Shown here one piece after another: positions 25,432 to 34,351 of a DNA stretch of 64,000 nucleotides. Position 1 is the stretch's first letter. Each line of letters begins with the position of its first letter. The stretch spans positions 234,386 to 298,385 of the forward strand of contig NZ_JOAN01000010.1 of the NCBI RefSeq assembly GCF_000718555.1, written 5' to 3'. The notes beneath the pieces were generated by a model. That model made no database searches. It had not been told where the DNA came from and saw only the letters and a list, made by a program, of their open reading frames with translations. Source of the stretch: Micromonospora chokoriensis (GTDB lineage: Bacteria > Actinomycetota > Actinomycetes > Mycobacteriales > Micromonosporaceae). The position numbers and the translations under genes are program-made.

Positions 25432-26341
25432 GCCACAGATGGGTAGCGAGCGCGACGTCACCAGCGAGCGCGACATGGCGATCGACGCCCGCACGACGGT
25501 GGGTAGCCCGCCGGAGACCTCGTCCACGCCGGACGAGGTGACCAGCGAGCCGACCCCGACCAATGGTCGTAAGCCGCTGTTGGAGGTCGACCACGTCACG
25601 CTGCGCTTCGGCGGCGTGGTGGCCCTCAACGACGTCAACTTCACCCTCTACGAGGGGGAGATCCTCGGGCTGATCGGCCCGAACGGCGCGGGCAAGACCA
25701 CCTGCTTCAACGCGATGACGGGCGTGTACACCCCGACGACCGGGCAGATCCGGTTCCGGGGCGAGAAGGTCAGCGGCCGTAAGCGGTTCCAGATCACCAA
25801 GCTCGGCATCGCGCGTACCTTCCAGAACATCCGGCTCTTCCCGGAGATGACGGCACTGGAGAACGTGCAGGTCGGCGCGGACGCCAACCACAAGACCAGC
25901 GTGCCGAGCGCCCTGCTGCGGTTGCCGCGGCACTGGCGGGAGGAGCGGCAGGGCAAGGAGAAGGCCCGCGCGCTGCTGGAGTTCGTGGGCATCCAGGGCC
26001 GCGCCGGTGACCTGGCCCGCAACCTGTCGTACGGGGACCAGCGTCGTCTGGAGATCGCTCGGGCCCTGGCCACCGATCCCACCCTGCTCTGCCTGGACGA
26101 GCCGGCCGCCGGCTTCAACCCGGCGGAGAAGGTGGCCCTGCTGCAGCTGATCCGCAAGATCCGCGACTCGGGCGTCACCATCCTGCTGATCGAGCACGAC
26201 ATGCGACTGGTCATGGGCGTGGTAGACCGGTTGGTGGTGTTGGAGTTCGGGCAGAAGATCGCCGAGGGGTCGCCGGCCGAGGTGCGCGACGATCCCAAGG
26301 TGATCGCGGCCTACCTGGGAGGTGTCGAGGATGCTGCTTGA
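25424..26341 (+). CDS. livG: Branched-chain amino acid ABC ATPase LivG
   Basis: 305 residues from TTG 25424, with AAGGAGG 9 nt upstream, overlapping livM. An unusual 45-residue hydrophilic N-terminal extension precedes the ATPase core. Walker A is GPNGAGKTT, the signature LSYGDQRRLEIARAL, Walker B LLCLDEPAAGF, and the H-loop in LLIEHDMRL. Typical LivG features such as RTFQNIRLFPEMTALENV are present. It partners LivF to drive transport. Confidence 0.95.
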   Translation: MSEPQMGSERDVTSERDMAIDARTTVGSPPETSSTPDEVTSEPTPTNGRKPLLEVDHVTLRFGGVVALNDVNFTLYEGEILGLIGPNGAGKTTCFNAMTGVYTPTTGQIRFRGEKVSGRKRFQITKLGIARTFQNIRLFPEMTALENVQVGADANHKTSVPSALLRLPRHWREERQGKEKARALLEFVGIQGRAGDLARNLSYGDQRRLEIARALATDPTLLCLDEPAAGFNPAEKVALLQLIRKIRDSGVTILLIEHDMRLVMGVVDRLVVLEFGQKIAEGSPAEVRDDPKVIAAYLGGVEDAA

Positions 26342-27041
26342 GATCGATAGTCTGAAGCTGCTCTACGGCCGGATCGAGGCGCTGCACGGCATCAGCCTGC
26401 ACGTGGACGAGGGCGAGATCGTGGCGCTCATCGGCGCGAACGGCGCCGGCAAGACCACGACCATGAAGGCGATCTCGGGGCTGCACGCCATCTCCGGCGG
26501 CAGCATCAAGTTCGAGGGCACCGATGTCAGTCGGCTCCGCGCCGACCTCCGGGTGATCCGGGGCATCGGGCAGTCGCCGGAGGGCCGTGGTGTCTTCCCC
26601 GGCATGACGGTGCTGGAAAACCTGGAGATGGGGGCCTACACCCGTCGGGACAAGGCCGAGATCACCAAGGATCTGGCCATGGTCTTCGACCTGTTCCCCC
26701 GGCTGCACGAGCGGCGTAAGCAGGCCGGTGGCACGCTCTCCGGCGGCGAGCAGCAGATGCTGGCGGTGGGTCGGGCGCTGATGACCCGTCCGAAGCTGCT
26801 GCTGCTGGACGAGCCGTCGATGGGCTTGGCGCCCAAGTTGATCCAGCAGATCTTCGAGATCATCACGCGGATCAACGAGCAGGGCACCACCATCCTGCTG
26901 GTCGAGCAGAACGCCCAGCAGGCACTCTCCCGGGCCCACCGGGGGTACGTGCTGGAGACCGGTCGGATCGTCAAGGAGGGCACCGGCCAGGAACTCCTAC
27001 ACGACCCGGCGGTCAAGGAGGCGTACCTCGGCGTGGCCTGA
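26331..27041 (+). CDS. livF: Branched-chain amino acid ABC ATPase LivF
   Basis: 236 residues from ATG 26331, with GGGAGGTG 6 nt upstream; the GTG at 26322 is less well placed. Overlaps livG by 11 nt. Walker A GANGAGKTT, Q-loop IGQSPEGRGVFPGMTVLENLEMG, signature LSGGEQQMLAVGRAL, Walker B LLLLDEPSMGLAP, and the switch His position replaced as usual in LivF by LLVEQNAQQA. Last gene of the operon, followed by a hairpin at 27051-27091. Confidence 0.95.
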   Translation: MLLEIDSLKLLYGRIEALHGISLHVDEGEIVALIGANGAGKTTTMKAISGLHAISGGSIKFEGTDVSRLRADLRVIRGIGQSPEGRGVFPGMTVLENLEMGAYTRRDKAEITKDLAMVFDLFPRLHERRKQAGGTLSGGEQQMLAVGRALMTRPKLLLLDEPSMGLAPKLIQQIFEIITRINEQGTTILLVEQNAQQALSRAHRGYVLETGRIVKEGTGQELLHDPAVKEAYLGVA

Positions 27042-27050
27042 GCCATCCCA

Positions 27051-27091
27051 CCGGCGGCCGGTCGTCCCCTCGCGGGGTGGCCGGCCGCCGG
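27051..27091 (+). terminator. Terminator of the liv operon
   Basis: Perfect 11-bp arms CCGGCGGCCGG (27051-27061) and CCGGCCGCCGG (27081-27091) enclosing an inner CCCC/GGGG hairpin, 9 bp after the livF stop. Confidence 0.8.
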
Positions 27092-27175
27092 CGTTCGGGC
27101 CGGCTGTCGTTTCGGCATCGCGGCACCCCGTGCCGCCGGCCAGGGATGTCGGTGCGACGGACTAGAGTCGCTGCC

Positions 27176-29875
27176 GTGACAGCTACGACGCCGCGCCTGC
27201 TCCTTGTCGACGGACATTCCATGGCATACCGGGCCTTCTTCGCCCTGCCGGTGGAAAACTTCTCCACCACGACGGGGCAGCCGACCAACGCGGTGTATGG
27301 CTTCACCTCGATGCTGATCAACGTGCTGCGCGACGAGCAGCCCAGCCACATCGTCGTGGCCTTCGACGTCTCCCGCCAGTCCTTCCGCACCGAGAAGTAC
27401 GCGGAGTACAAGGCCGGTCGCAGCGAGACCCCGACCGACTTCAAGGGTCAGGTCAGCCTGGTCAAGGAGGTTCTGGCCGCGCTGCAAATCCCGGTGGTCG
27501 AGAAAGAGGGCTTCGAGGCCGACGACGTCATCGCCACGCTCGCCTGCCAGGCCCGCGACCAGGGCATGTCGGTGCTGATCAGCAGCGGTGACCGCGACGC
27601 GTTCCAGTTGATCGACGATCAGATCACCGTCCTCTACCCGCGCAAGGGCGTCTCCGACCTGGCCCGGATGGACCCGGCGGCGGTCGAGGCGAAGTACGGC
27701 GTCGGGCCACAGCAATACCGCGACCTCGCCGCGCTGGTCGGCGAGACCAGCGACAACCTGCCCGGCATCCCGGGCGTCGGCCCGAAGACCGCCGCCAAGT
27801 GGATCACCACGTACGGCGGGGTGGAGGGCGTGATCGCCCGCGCCGACGAGATCAAGGGCAAGGCCGGCGACAGCCTCCGCGAGCGGCTCGCCGACGTGAT
27901 CCGCAACTACGAGATCAACCGCCTCGTCTCCGACCTGGAGCTGCCGCTACGCCCGGAGGACACCCGCTGGACCGGGTGGGACCGCGAGGCGGTGCACCAG
28001 GTCTTCGACACCCTGGAGTTCCGCATCCTGCGTGACCGCCTCTATCAATACCTGGAGGCGGTCGAGCCGGAGGCCGAGTCCGGGTTCGACCTCGTCGGCG
28101 AGGTGCTCACCGAGCCCGGCGCGCTCGCCGGGTGGCTGACCACGCACGCCCCGACCGGCACCTCGGTCGGTTTGGCGGTCAAGCTCGACACCGGCCCCAA
28201 CCGCCGGCACACCGCCTCGATCACCGGCCTGGCGTTGGCCACCGCGGGCGGCGCGGCGGCCTGGGTCGACCCAGCGCGCCTCGACCCGACCGACGAGGGC
28301 GCCCTGGCCGGCTGGTTGGCCGACGCGCAGCGACCCAAGGTGCTGCACGACAGCAAGCCGGCCGTGCTGGCCTGCGCCGCGCACGGCTGGCAGCTCGCCG
28401 GCATCATCCGAGACACTCAGATCGCCGCGTACCTGGCCCGCCCCGACCAGCGGTCCTACGACCTGACCGACCTGGCGCTGCGCTACCTGCACCGGGAGCT
28501 GCGGGTGGACGTTCCGGAGTCCGGCCAGCTCACCCTCGACGGTCTCGGCGACGAAGGGGTGGCCGAGCAGAACCTGATGCTCCAGGCCCGGGCCACCCTC
28601 GACCTGGCCGACGCGATCGACGCCGAGCTGTCCCGCGACGGCGAGCAGTCCGCCCGGCTGATGGCCGGGGTGGAGCTGCCGCTGATGCGCGTGCTGGCCG
28701 GCATGGAGAGCACCGGCATCGCCGCCGACACCGACTACCTGTCCGAGCTGGAGGCCCACTTCGCCGCCGAGGTGAAGGCCGCCGCCCAGGGCGCCTACGA
28801 GGCGGTGGGTCGGGAGTTCAACCTCGGCTCGCCCAAGCAGTTGCAGGAGATCCTCTTCACCGAGTTGGGTCTGCCGAAGACCAAGAAGATCAAGACGGGC
28901 TACACCACCGACGCCGACGCCCTGCAGTGGCTCTACGCGCAGCAGCCGCACCCGGTGCTGGCCCACCTGCTGCGTCACCGGGACGTGGCCAAGCTCAAGT
29001 CGACAGTCGACGGGCTGCTCAAGTCGGTCTCCGACGACGGCCGGATCCACACCACCTTCAACCAGACCGTGGCGGCCACCGGTCGGCTCTCCTCGACCGA
29101 GCCCAACCTGCAGAACATCCCGATCCGCACCGAGGAGGGCCGCCGGATCCGCCGGGCCTTCGTGGTGGGGGAGGGCTACGAGTCCCTGCTCACGGCCGAC
29201 TACAGCCAGATCGAGATGCGCATCATGGCGCACCTCAGCTCGGACGACGCGCTGATCGACGCGTTCAACTCCGGCGCCGACTTCCACGCCGCCACCGCCT
29301 CGTCGGTCTTCGGGGTGCCGCTCGACGAGGTCACCGCAGACCAGCGCCGCAAGATCAAGGCCATGAACTACGGCCTGGCGTACGGGCTCAGCGCCTTCGG
29401 CCTGTCCCAGCAGCTCTCCATCAGCACCGAAGAGGCGCGCGGGCTGATGGAGAACTACTTCGCCGGCTTCGGCGGGGTGCGCGACTACCTCCAGCAGGTG
29501 GTCGCCCGGGCCCGTCAGGACGGCTACACCTCGACCATCCTCGGCCGGCGCCGCTACCTGCCCGACCTGGTCAGTGACAACCGGCAGCGCCGCGACATCG
29601 CCGAGCGGATGGCGCTCAACGCCCCCATCCAGGGCTCCGCCGCCGACATCATCAAGGTGGCGATGCTGCACGTCGACACCGCGCTGGGCGACGCCGGTCT
29701 GCGCTCGCGGATGCTGTTGCAGGTGCACGACGAGCTGGTCTTCGAGGTCGCCCCCGGTGAGCGGGAGGCGTTGGAGGCCCTGGTCCGGCGGGAGATGGGC
29801 GGGGCGTACCCGCTGTCGGTGCCGCTGGAGGTGTCCGTCGGTTTGGGCCGGGACTGGAACAGCGCCGATCACTGA
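27176..29875 (+). CDS. polA: DNA polymerase I
   Basis: 899 residues from GTG 27176, chosen because TAGAGT (27163-27168) ends 7 nt upstream and no ribosome site exists, pointing to a leaderless mRNA. Domain 1 is the 5'-3' exonuclease (LLLVDGHSMAYRAFF; EGFEADDVIATLA; GDRDAFQLI; GIPGVGPKTAAKWI). The middle domain holds a degenerate proofreading fold that lacks a clear DxE motif, as in mycobacterial PolI. The polymerase domain has motif A DYSQIEMRIMAH, motif B RRKIKAMNYGLAYGL and motif C LQVHDELVFEV. It replaces RNA primers and fills repair gaps. It is followed by rpsA and coaE, as in other actinobacteria. Confidence 0.98.
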   Translation: MTATTPRLLLVDGHSMAYRAFFALPVENFSTTTGQPTNAVYGFTSMLINVLRDEQPSHIVVAFDVSRQSFRTEKYAEYKAGRSETPTDFKGQVSLVKEVLAALQIPVVEKEGFEADDVIATLACQARDQGMSVLISSGDRDAFQLIDDQITVLYPRKGVSDLARMDPAAVEAKYGVGPQQYRDLAALVGETSDNLPGIPGVGPKTAAKWITTYGGVEGVIARADEIKGKAGDSLRERLADVIRNYEINRLVSDLELPLRPEDTRWTGWDREAVHQVFDTLEFRILRDRLYQYLEAVEPEAESGFDLVGEVLTEPGALAGWLTTHAPTGTSVGLAVKLDTGPNRRHTASITGLALATAGGAAAWVDPARLDPTDEGALAGWLADAQRPKVLHDSKPAVLACAAHGWQLAGIIRDTQIAAYLARPDQRSYDLTDLALRYLHRELRVDVPESGQLTLDGLGDEGVAEQNLMLQARATLDLADAIDAELSRDGEQSARLMAGVELPLMRVLAGMESTGIAADTDYLSELEAHFAAEVKAAAQGAYEAVGREFNLGSPKQLQEILFTELGLPKTKKIKTGYTTDADALQWLYAQQPHPVLAHLLRHRDVAKLKSTVDGLLKSVSDDGRIHTTFNQTVAATGRLSSTEPNLQNIPIRTEEGRRIRRAFVVGEGYESLLTADYSQIEMRIMAHLSSDDALIDAFNSGADFHAATASSVFGVPLDEVTADQRRKIKAMNYGLAYGLSAFGLSQQLSISTEEARGLMENYFAGFGGVRDYLQQVVARARQDGYTSTILGRRRYLPDLVSDNRQRRDIAERMALNAPIQGSAADIIKVAMLHVDTALGDAGLRSRMLLQVHDELVFEVAPGEREALEALVRREMGGAYPLSVPLEVSVGLGRDWNSADH

Positions 29876-29911
29876 TCGTTTTTTGGTCGCGTCTTTGTTG
29901 GTCGCGGTGTG

Positions 29912-29987
29912 GGGGTTCCGGGGCAGCCCGACCCACTCCGGGCGGTCAGGCTTGATCCCTGCGTGGGTCGGGCTGCCCCGGAACCCC
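29912..29987. repeat. Perfect 25-bp inverted repeat after polA
   Basis: Left arm 29912-29936 (GGGGTTCCGGGGCAGCCCGA and CCCAC) and right arm 29963-29987 are perfect reverse complements of 25 nt, loop 26 nt. It is far longer than the other hairpins here. It follows the polA stop by 36 nt after a short T-run (TTTTTTGG), so it can act as a terminator; it may also be a mobile or dispersed palindrome. Confidence 0.85.
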
Positions 29988-30178
29988 TGACCGGGTCGTC
30001 CTGATCGCGGCCGACAGGCTGTGTCGGGACCCTGACCGGGTCGCTCCGGTGGCGGCCGCCGGGGTCGTGGATCAGGGTTGTCGGGCTGTGGTGGCACCCT
30101 GGCCGGTTGCTGTGGTGGCGACCGTTGGGGTGCTGGATCGGGGGTTGTCGCGTCCCTCCGGACCCTGACCGGGTTTGG
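29985..30178. repeat. Degenerate tandem repeats of about 66 bp
   Basis: The word CCCTGACCGGGT or a near match recurs at 29985, 30030, 30097 (CCCTGGCCGGTT) and 30163, giving units of 45, 67 and 66 bp. Within the 67/66-bp units further words align (GGTGGCG, GGGGT, GTGCTGGATC or GTCGTGGATC, GGGTTGTCG). No coding potential is visible in this 303-bp gap. Confidence 0.6.
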
Positions 30179-30526
30179 TTACTTCAGGGGGTCATGGCCC
30201 CAGTTCATCAGGGACCAGCGCCACTTGGTGTCGCGGACGTTGCCGGAGGGGCGCTGCGCCATGTGTCGGCGTACGTAGCCGACCACCTTGCGCATGTGTT
30301 TGTAGTCGCCCTCGGACAGGTCACCGCGTTTGCGGCGGAGCAGGTTGATGATCTTCCGGCCGGATTCGTGCCCGACGGACTCGCCACCACCAGCGCGACC
30401 GCCCTTGTGCCAGCCGACCTGCTTCGACTCGTCGGTCTCCAGCCACGTGGACAGCTCGCCGGGCTTCATGTTCACCGCCTCGGTGAACTCCCGGTAGGTG
30501 TCCCGGCCATCGTCACTTCTGCTCAT
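30179..30526 (-). CDS. DUF3140 domain protein
   Basis: 115 residues from ATG 30526. The family pattern is complete: REFTEAVNMKPGELSTWLETDESKQVGWHKG, ESVGHESGRKIINLLRRKRGDLSEGDYKHMRKVVGYVRRHMAQRP, ending in TKWRWSLMNWGHDPLK. DUF3140 proteins are small, basic and of unknown function; some look DNA-binding. It overlaps the preceding HVA1/TUDOR gene by 14 nt, and the two families often travel together, so a common function is likely. Confidence 0.88.
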   Translation of the reverse strand: MSRSDDGRDTYREFTEAVNMKPGELSTWLETDESKQVGWHKGGRAGGGESVGHESGRKIINLLRRKRGDLSEGDYKHMRKVVGYVRRHMAQRPSGNVRDTKWRWSLMNWGHDPLK

Positions 30527-30731
30527 GACGCAGCGCCTCGGGGCGGTGGGCCACGTCGCGGCCCGTGCCGTCACTGCGGACCCGGTACTGCGGGTCATCG
30601 GGGGCCGCGTTCACGGCCCGTCCGCGCAGCCGCGTCCGTTCGGTGATCGTCCCCTGCACCACGCCGTACGCGCGGCTGCCATGCGCCGACCAGGAGACAT
30701 GGTCGCCCTTGTGGAATCGCTGTTCGGCCAT
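30513..30731 (-). CDS. HVA1/TUDOR-domain small protein (DUF2945)
   Basis: 72 residues from ATG 30731, preceded by GAGGA. FHKGDHVSWSAHGSRAYGVVQGTITERT and PQYRVRSDGTGRDVAHRPEALRHEQK match the hypervirulence-associated TUDOR-like domain (formerly DUF2945), a five-strand barrel. The role is unknown; related proteins are stress-linked. It is the first gene of a two-gene unit with the DUF3140 gene. Confidence 0.85.
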   Translation of the reverse strand: MAEQRFHKGDHVSWSAHGSRAYGVVQGTITERTRLRGRAVNAAPDDPQYRVRSDGTGRDVAHRPEALRHEQK

Positions 30732-30767
30732 GGTCCTCGGCTACCCGACACCGCCGGGGCGAAACGA

Positions 30768-31370
30768 CTACGAGGTGATCTCGGCGACCAGCAGTTTGAT
30801 CTCGAACGGCTCGGTCAGCTCGATCACGTCGGCGCTGTCGGCGACCAGCTCGTACAGCCGCTCACCGCTCGGCCCCACCCGGTCACCGGCCCGGTACGCG
30901 TACACGTGCACCGGGTCCTGCTCGATCCGCCAGTAGAACGGAATGCCGGCGGCGGCGTACTCACCGGGTTTCACGAACCTGTCGACCCGTCGCGTGCCCG
31001 GCGAAACGATCTCCACGGCGAGCACGACGTCCTCCGGTCGCAGCGAGGACCGGTCGGACGGCACGTCGGCACGACACAACAGGACATCCGGGCGTCGGCT
31101 GGTGTGGTGACTGAGCCCGACCGCGACGGACTGGGTGGCCCGGACGTCCGCCGGTGCGTGGCATCGCAGCCACATCCAGAGCAGGCCGGAAATGTCCTGG
31201 TGACCCAGGGTCGGGAGGGGCATCACCTGGAGGACCCCGTCGACGAGTTCGACGCGTGGGGAGTCGTCCGGCAGGTTCTGCGGGTCGGCGACCTGATAGT
31301 CGGTGCGCTGTTGTCGGAACGGGTACGGACGCCAACGGTCCGGCGGTGTGGGGTTCGGCCATGCGCTCAC
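30768..31370 (-). CDS. Uma2-family PD-(D/E)XK nuclease-like protein
   Basis: 200 residues, GTG 31370, TACGGT ending 6 nt upstream suggests a leaderless start. The Uma2/DUF820 fold is recognisable: RVELVDGVLQVMPLPTLGHQ, RRPDVLLCRADV, VVLAVEIVSPGTRRVDRFVKPGEYAAAGIPFYWRIEQDP, where the PD, E-x-V (ExK-like) and Lys positions form the nuclease-like active site. Such genes are extremely multiplied in actinobacteria and cyanobacteria; activity is largely unproven. It precedes, on the same strand, no obvious partner. Confidence 0.88.
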   Translation of the reverse strand: MSAWPNPTPPDRWRPYPFRQQRTDYQVADPQNLPDDSPRVELVDGVLQVMPLPTLGHQDISGLLWMWLRCHAPADVRATQSVAVGLSHHTSRRPDVLLCRADVPSDRSSLRPEDVVLAVEIVSPGTRRVDRFVKPGEYAAAGIPFYWRIEQDPVHVYAYRAGDRVGPSGERLYELVADSADVIELTEPFEIKLLVAEITS

Positions 31371-31424
31371 CAGCGGACCGTAACGCCGGCGAACGGCAAG
31401 TCCGTCGCACTCCGCGTGCGGCGC

Positions 31425-32231
31425 TCACCCCCCGGGCTTCTCGGTGACGAAGATGGCGGTGCCGGGGAAGAGTCGTCCGCGCAGCGGGCTCCACTGCCCC
31501 CAGATCCCCTCGTGCCCCTCCGGCCACTCCGGCTCCACCAGGTCCAGCAGCCGGAACCCGGCGCCGACCAACTCGCGGATCCGGTCGCCGAGGGTGCGGT
31601 GCTGCTCGACGTAGGTGGCCACGCCGGATTCGTCCTGCTCGACGTAGGGGGAGCGGTCGAAGTACGAGTGCACGGCCAGGAGGCCACCATCGCCGGGGTC
31701 GTCGAGGAAGATCCAGCGCATCGGGTGGGTCACCGAGAACACCCACCGACCGCCCGGACGCAGCACCCGGTGCACCTCCGCGTGCAGTGCCGCCGAGTCG
31801 TCCACGAACGGGATCGCGCCGAATGCGGTGCAGGCGACGTCGAACGACCGGTCGGCGAACGGCAGGGCGAGCGCGTCGGCCTGCACCAGCGGTACGCGTA
31901 CCCCGGTGCGGTCGGCGGCCTCGGCGGCGTGCCGCAACATGCCGGCGGACAGGTCGAAGGCGACCGGCTCGGCACCCTGTGCGGCGAGCCAGCGGGCGGC
32001 GGCCGCGGCGCCAGCGCCCACCTCCAGCACCCGCCGCCCCGACACGTCGCCGAGCAGCCGGGCGTCGGCCTCGCGCAGGCCCTCCGGGCACCACACGAAG
32101 TCCACGTCGCCGAGGAACGCGCCGTGTTCGGCCTGGTAGTCGTCGGCGTCGGTGTCCCACCAGCCGCGGTTGGCCCGCCGAACCTCGGCGTCACCCACCC
32201 GGCGCCGGGTAACCCGGCTGTCGTCATCCAC
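31425..32231 (-). CDS. Class I SAM-dependent methyltransferase
   Basis: 268 residues from GTG 32231, with TAGCGT ending 6 nt upstream (leaderless candidate). Motif I VLEVGAGAAAAARWLA binds SAM; motif II VAFDLSAGMLRHA; motif IV-like FDVACTAFGAIPF; the post-IV HRVLRPGGRWVFSVTHPMRW is the typical loop of UbiE-like enzymes. An N-terminal Trp-rich WWDTDADDYQAEH is common in small-molecule O/N-methyltransferases of actinobacteria. The substrate is unknown. Confidence 0.9.
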   Translation of the reverse strand: MDDDSRVTRRRVGDAEVRRANRGWWDTDADDYQAEHGAFLGDVDFVWCPEGLREADARLLGDVSGRRVLEVGAGAAAAARWLAAQGAEPVAFDLSAGMLRHAAEAADRTGVRVPLVQADALALPFADRSFDVACTAFGAIPFVDDSAALHAEVHRVLRPGGRWVFSVTHPMRWIFLDDPGDGGLLAVHSYFDRSPYVEQDESGVATYVEQHRTLGDRIRELVGAGFRLLDLVEPEWPEGHEGIWGQWSPLRGRLFPGTAIFVTEKPGG

Positions 32232-32425
32232 GCGCTCACGCTAGGCCCCGTCGAGGCCGATCGGCCTGCTGGGCCGACCCGACCCGCCGACCCGTGCTCG
32301 ACGCACCCGCCGCCCGCCCCCACCGGTGACGCGTGGGGCTGCTGTGACGCAAGAGACAGCAGGGGTGGTTTCCGGGCGATTGTTCGGCTTTCGCAGGTCA
32401 TCGCACGGAGAGAAGCCGGGAGGGC

Positions 32426-32456
32426 TTGCACGCTGTGGTAATGCGCACGGTAGGCT
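32426..32456 (+). promoter_or_regulatory. Probable rpsA promoter
   Basis: TTGCAC (32426-32431), spacer 19 nt, TAGGCT (32451-32456) gives a SigA-like promoter about 180 nt before rpsA, leaving a roughly 175-nt leader that could carry autogenous control. The rest of the 405-bp gap 32232-32636 holds no gene. Confidence 0.5.
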
Positions 32457-32636
32457 AGACGATGCGCTCGCGGATCGCGTTGCCTCGGCAGGGAGCAGGT
32501 ACGCGGTCGACGGAGCCACATCATGATCTCACTAGGCGATCGTTCGGTGTGCCCGGCGACGGATCCGCTGGCGCGAACAGGTCACTGCGACACACCAGCC
32601 TGCTGTGACAACCCACCGACCGGAGCAACCGCCCAC

Positions 32637-34148
32637 ATGACGAGCAGCATCGAGGCCCCCTCGAGCGCCACCCGGGTCACCCACGACGATCTCGGTTCCG
32701 AGGAGGCATTCCTCGCCGCGATCGACGAGACCATCAAGTACTTCAACGACGGCGACATTGTCGAAGGCACCGTCGTCAAGGTCGATCGGGACGAGGTCCT
32801 GCTCGACATCGGCTACAAGACCGAGGGTGTCATCCCCTCTCGGGAGTTGTCGATCAAGCACGACGTGGACCCCGCCGAGGTTGTGACGGTTGGCGACCAC
32901 ATCGAGGCCCTGGTCCTCCAGAAGGAGGACAAGGAGGGTCGTCTGATCCTCTCCAAGAAGCGGGCACAGTACGAGCGGGCCTGGGGCACGATCGAGAAGA
33001 TCAAGGACGAGGACGGCGTCGTCCGCGGTTCGGTCATCGAGGTGGTCAAGGGCGGCCTCATCCTCGACATCGGGCTGCGCGGCTTCCTGCCCGCGTCCCT
33101 GGTCGAGATGCGTCGTGTGCGCGACCTGCAGCCGTACGTCGGGCGGGAGCTCGAGGCCAAGATCATCGAGCTGGACAAGAACCGCAACAACGTGGTCCTG
33201 TCCCGCCGGGCCTGGCTGGAGCAGACGCAGTCCGAGGTGCGCACCGAGTTCCTCAACAAGCTGCAGAAGGGCCAGGTCCGCAAGGGCGTCGTGTCCTCGA
33301 TCGTCAACTTCGGCGCCTTCGTCGACCTTGGCGGCGTCGACGGTCTGGTGCACGTCTCCGAGCTCTCCTGGAAGCACATCGACCACCCGTCTGAGGTCGT
33401 CGAGGTTGGCCAGGAGGTCGAGGTCGAGGTCCTGGACGTCGACCTGGACCGCGAGCGGGTCTCGCTGTCGCTGAAGGCGACCCAGGAGGACCCGTGGCGG
33501 CAGTTCGCCCGCACCCACGCGATCCAGCAGATCGTGCCGGGTAAGGTCACCAAGCTGGTCCCGTTCGGTGCGTTCGTCCGCGTGGACGACGGCATCGAGG
33601 GCCTGGTCCACATCTCCGAGCTGGCCGAGCGCCACGTGGAGATCCCGGAGCAGGTCGTCCAGGTTGGCTCCGAGGTCATGGTCAAGGTCATCGACATCGA
33701 CCTTGAGCGCCGCCGGATCTCGCTGTCGCTCAAGCAGGCCAACGAGGGCTTCGTCGAGGGCGAGGAGCACTTCGACCCGACCCTCTACGGCATGGCCGCG
33801 ACGTACGACACCGAGGGCAACTACATCTACCCGGAGGGCTTCGACCCGGAGACGGGCGAGTGGCTCGAGGGGTACGACAAGCAGCGCGAGACCTGGGAGA
33901 ACCAGTACGCCGAGGCTCGTCTGCGCTGGGAGGCCCACACCAAGCAGGTGCAGACCTCTCGGGCCGCCGACGCCGAGGCTGCCGCCAACCCGACTCCGGT
34001 CGTCCCGGCCGCTGGCGGCACCGGTGGCGGTGGCACCACCTCTTCGTCCAGCCCGGCCCCGAGCCGGCAGGCCGAGGAGCCGGCCGGCACGCTGGCCACC
34101 GACGAGGCGCTCGCCGCACTGCGGGAGAAGCTCGCCGGCGGTAAGTGA
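32637..34148 (+). CDS. rpsA: 30S ribosomal protein S1
   Basis: 503 residues, ATG 32637 behind CGGAGCA; the longer reading from 32523 has an alien N-terminus. Four S1 RNA-binding domains: roughly 38-107 (GDIVEGTVVKVDRDEVLLDIGYKTEGVIP), 125-192, 210-280 (GVVSSIVNFGAFVDLGGVDGLVHVSELSW) and 295-365 (GKVTKLVPFGAFVRVDDGIEGLVHISELAE). It ends with a long acidic/Pro/Ser-rich tail as in other actinobacteria. Binds mRNA on the 30S subunit. It is followed by a strong terminator. Confidence 0.98.
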   Translation: MTSSIEAPSSATRVTHDDLGSEEAFLAAIDETIKYFNDGDIVEGTVVKVDRDEVLLDIGYKTEGVIPSRELSIKHDVDPAEVVTVGDHIEALVLQKEDKEGRLILSKKRAQYERAWGTIEKIKDEDGVVRGSVIEVVKGGLILDIGLRGFLPASLVEMRRVRDLQPYVGRELEAKIIELDKNRNNVVLSRRAWLEQTQSEVRTEFLNKLQKGQVRKGVVSSIVNFGAFVDLGGVDGLVHVSELSWKHIDHPSEVVEVGQEVEVEVLDVDLDRERVSLSLKATQEDPWRQFARTHAIQQIVPGKVTKLVPFGAFVRVDDGIEGLVHISELAERHVEIPEQVVQVGSEVMVKVIDIDLERRRISLSLKQANEGFVEGEEHFDPTLYGMAATYDTEGNYIYPEGFDPETGEWLEGYDKQRETWENQYAEARLRWEAHTKQVQTSRAADAEAAANPTPVVPAAGGTGGGGTTSSSSPAPSRQAEEPAGTLATDEALAALREKLAGGK

Positions 34149-34164
34149 CCCGCTGAACGACGAC

Positions 34165-34207
34165 GGGCCCCGTCCCCGCGATCTCCGGATCGCTGGGGGC
34201 GGGGCCC
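34165..34207 (+). terminator. rpsA terminator
   Basis: GGGCCCCGTCCCC-GCGATC pairs with GATCGC-TGGGGGCGGGGCCC (about 34165-34183 against 34188-34207), loop TCCG; very stable and 16 nt after the rpsA stop. Confidence 0.85.
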
Positions 34208-34351
34208 TCGCCGTACCCCCTGGGCGAGCTGCGCCGGGCGCTGACCTGCCCAACGGGCGCTGCGTCTGGCGCGGCGCGGGGCGGGGCGGGATGTCGCCTC
34301 GCGGGAGCAGTGGGTTTGGCGACGGGCTTGTGGATCCGGTTGACTGTTCTG

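Noticed and set aside
27947..30097. 716-residue minus-strand frame opposite polA
   Set aside because: Antisense shadow of polA with no recognisable domain and no start signal.
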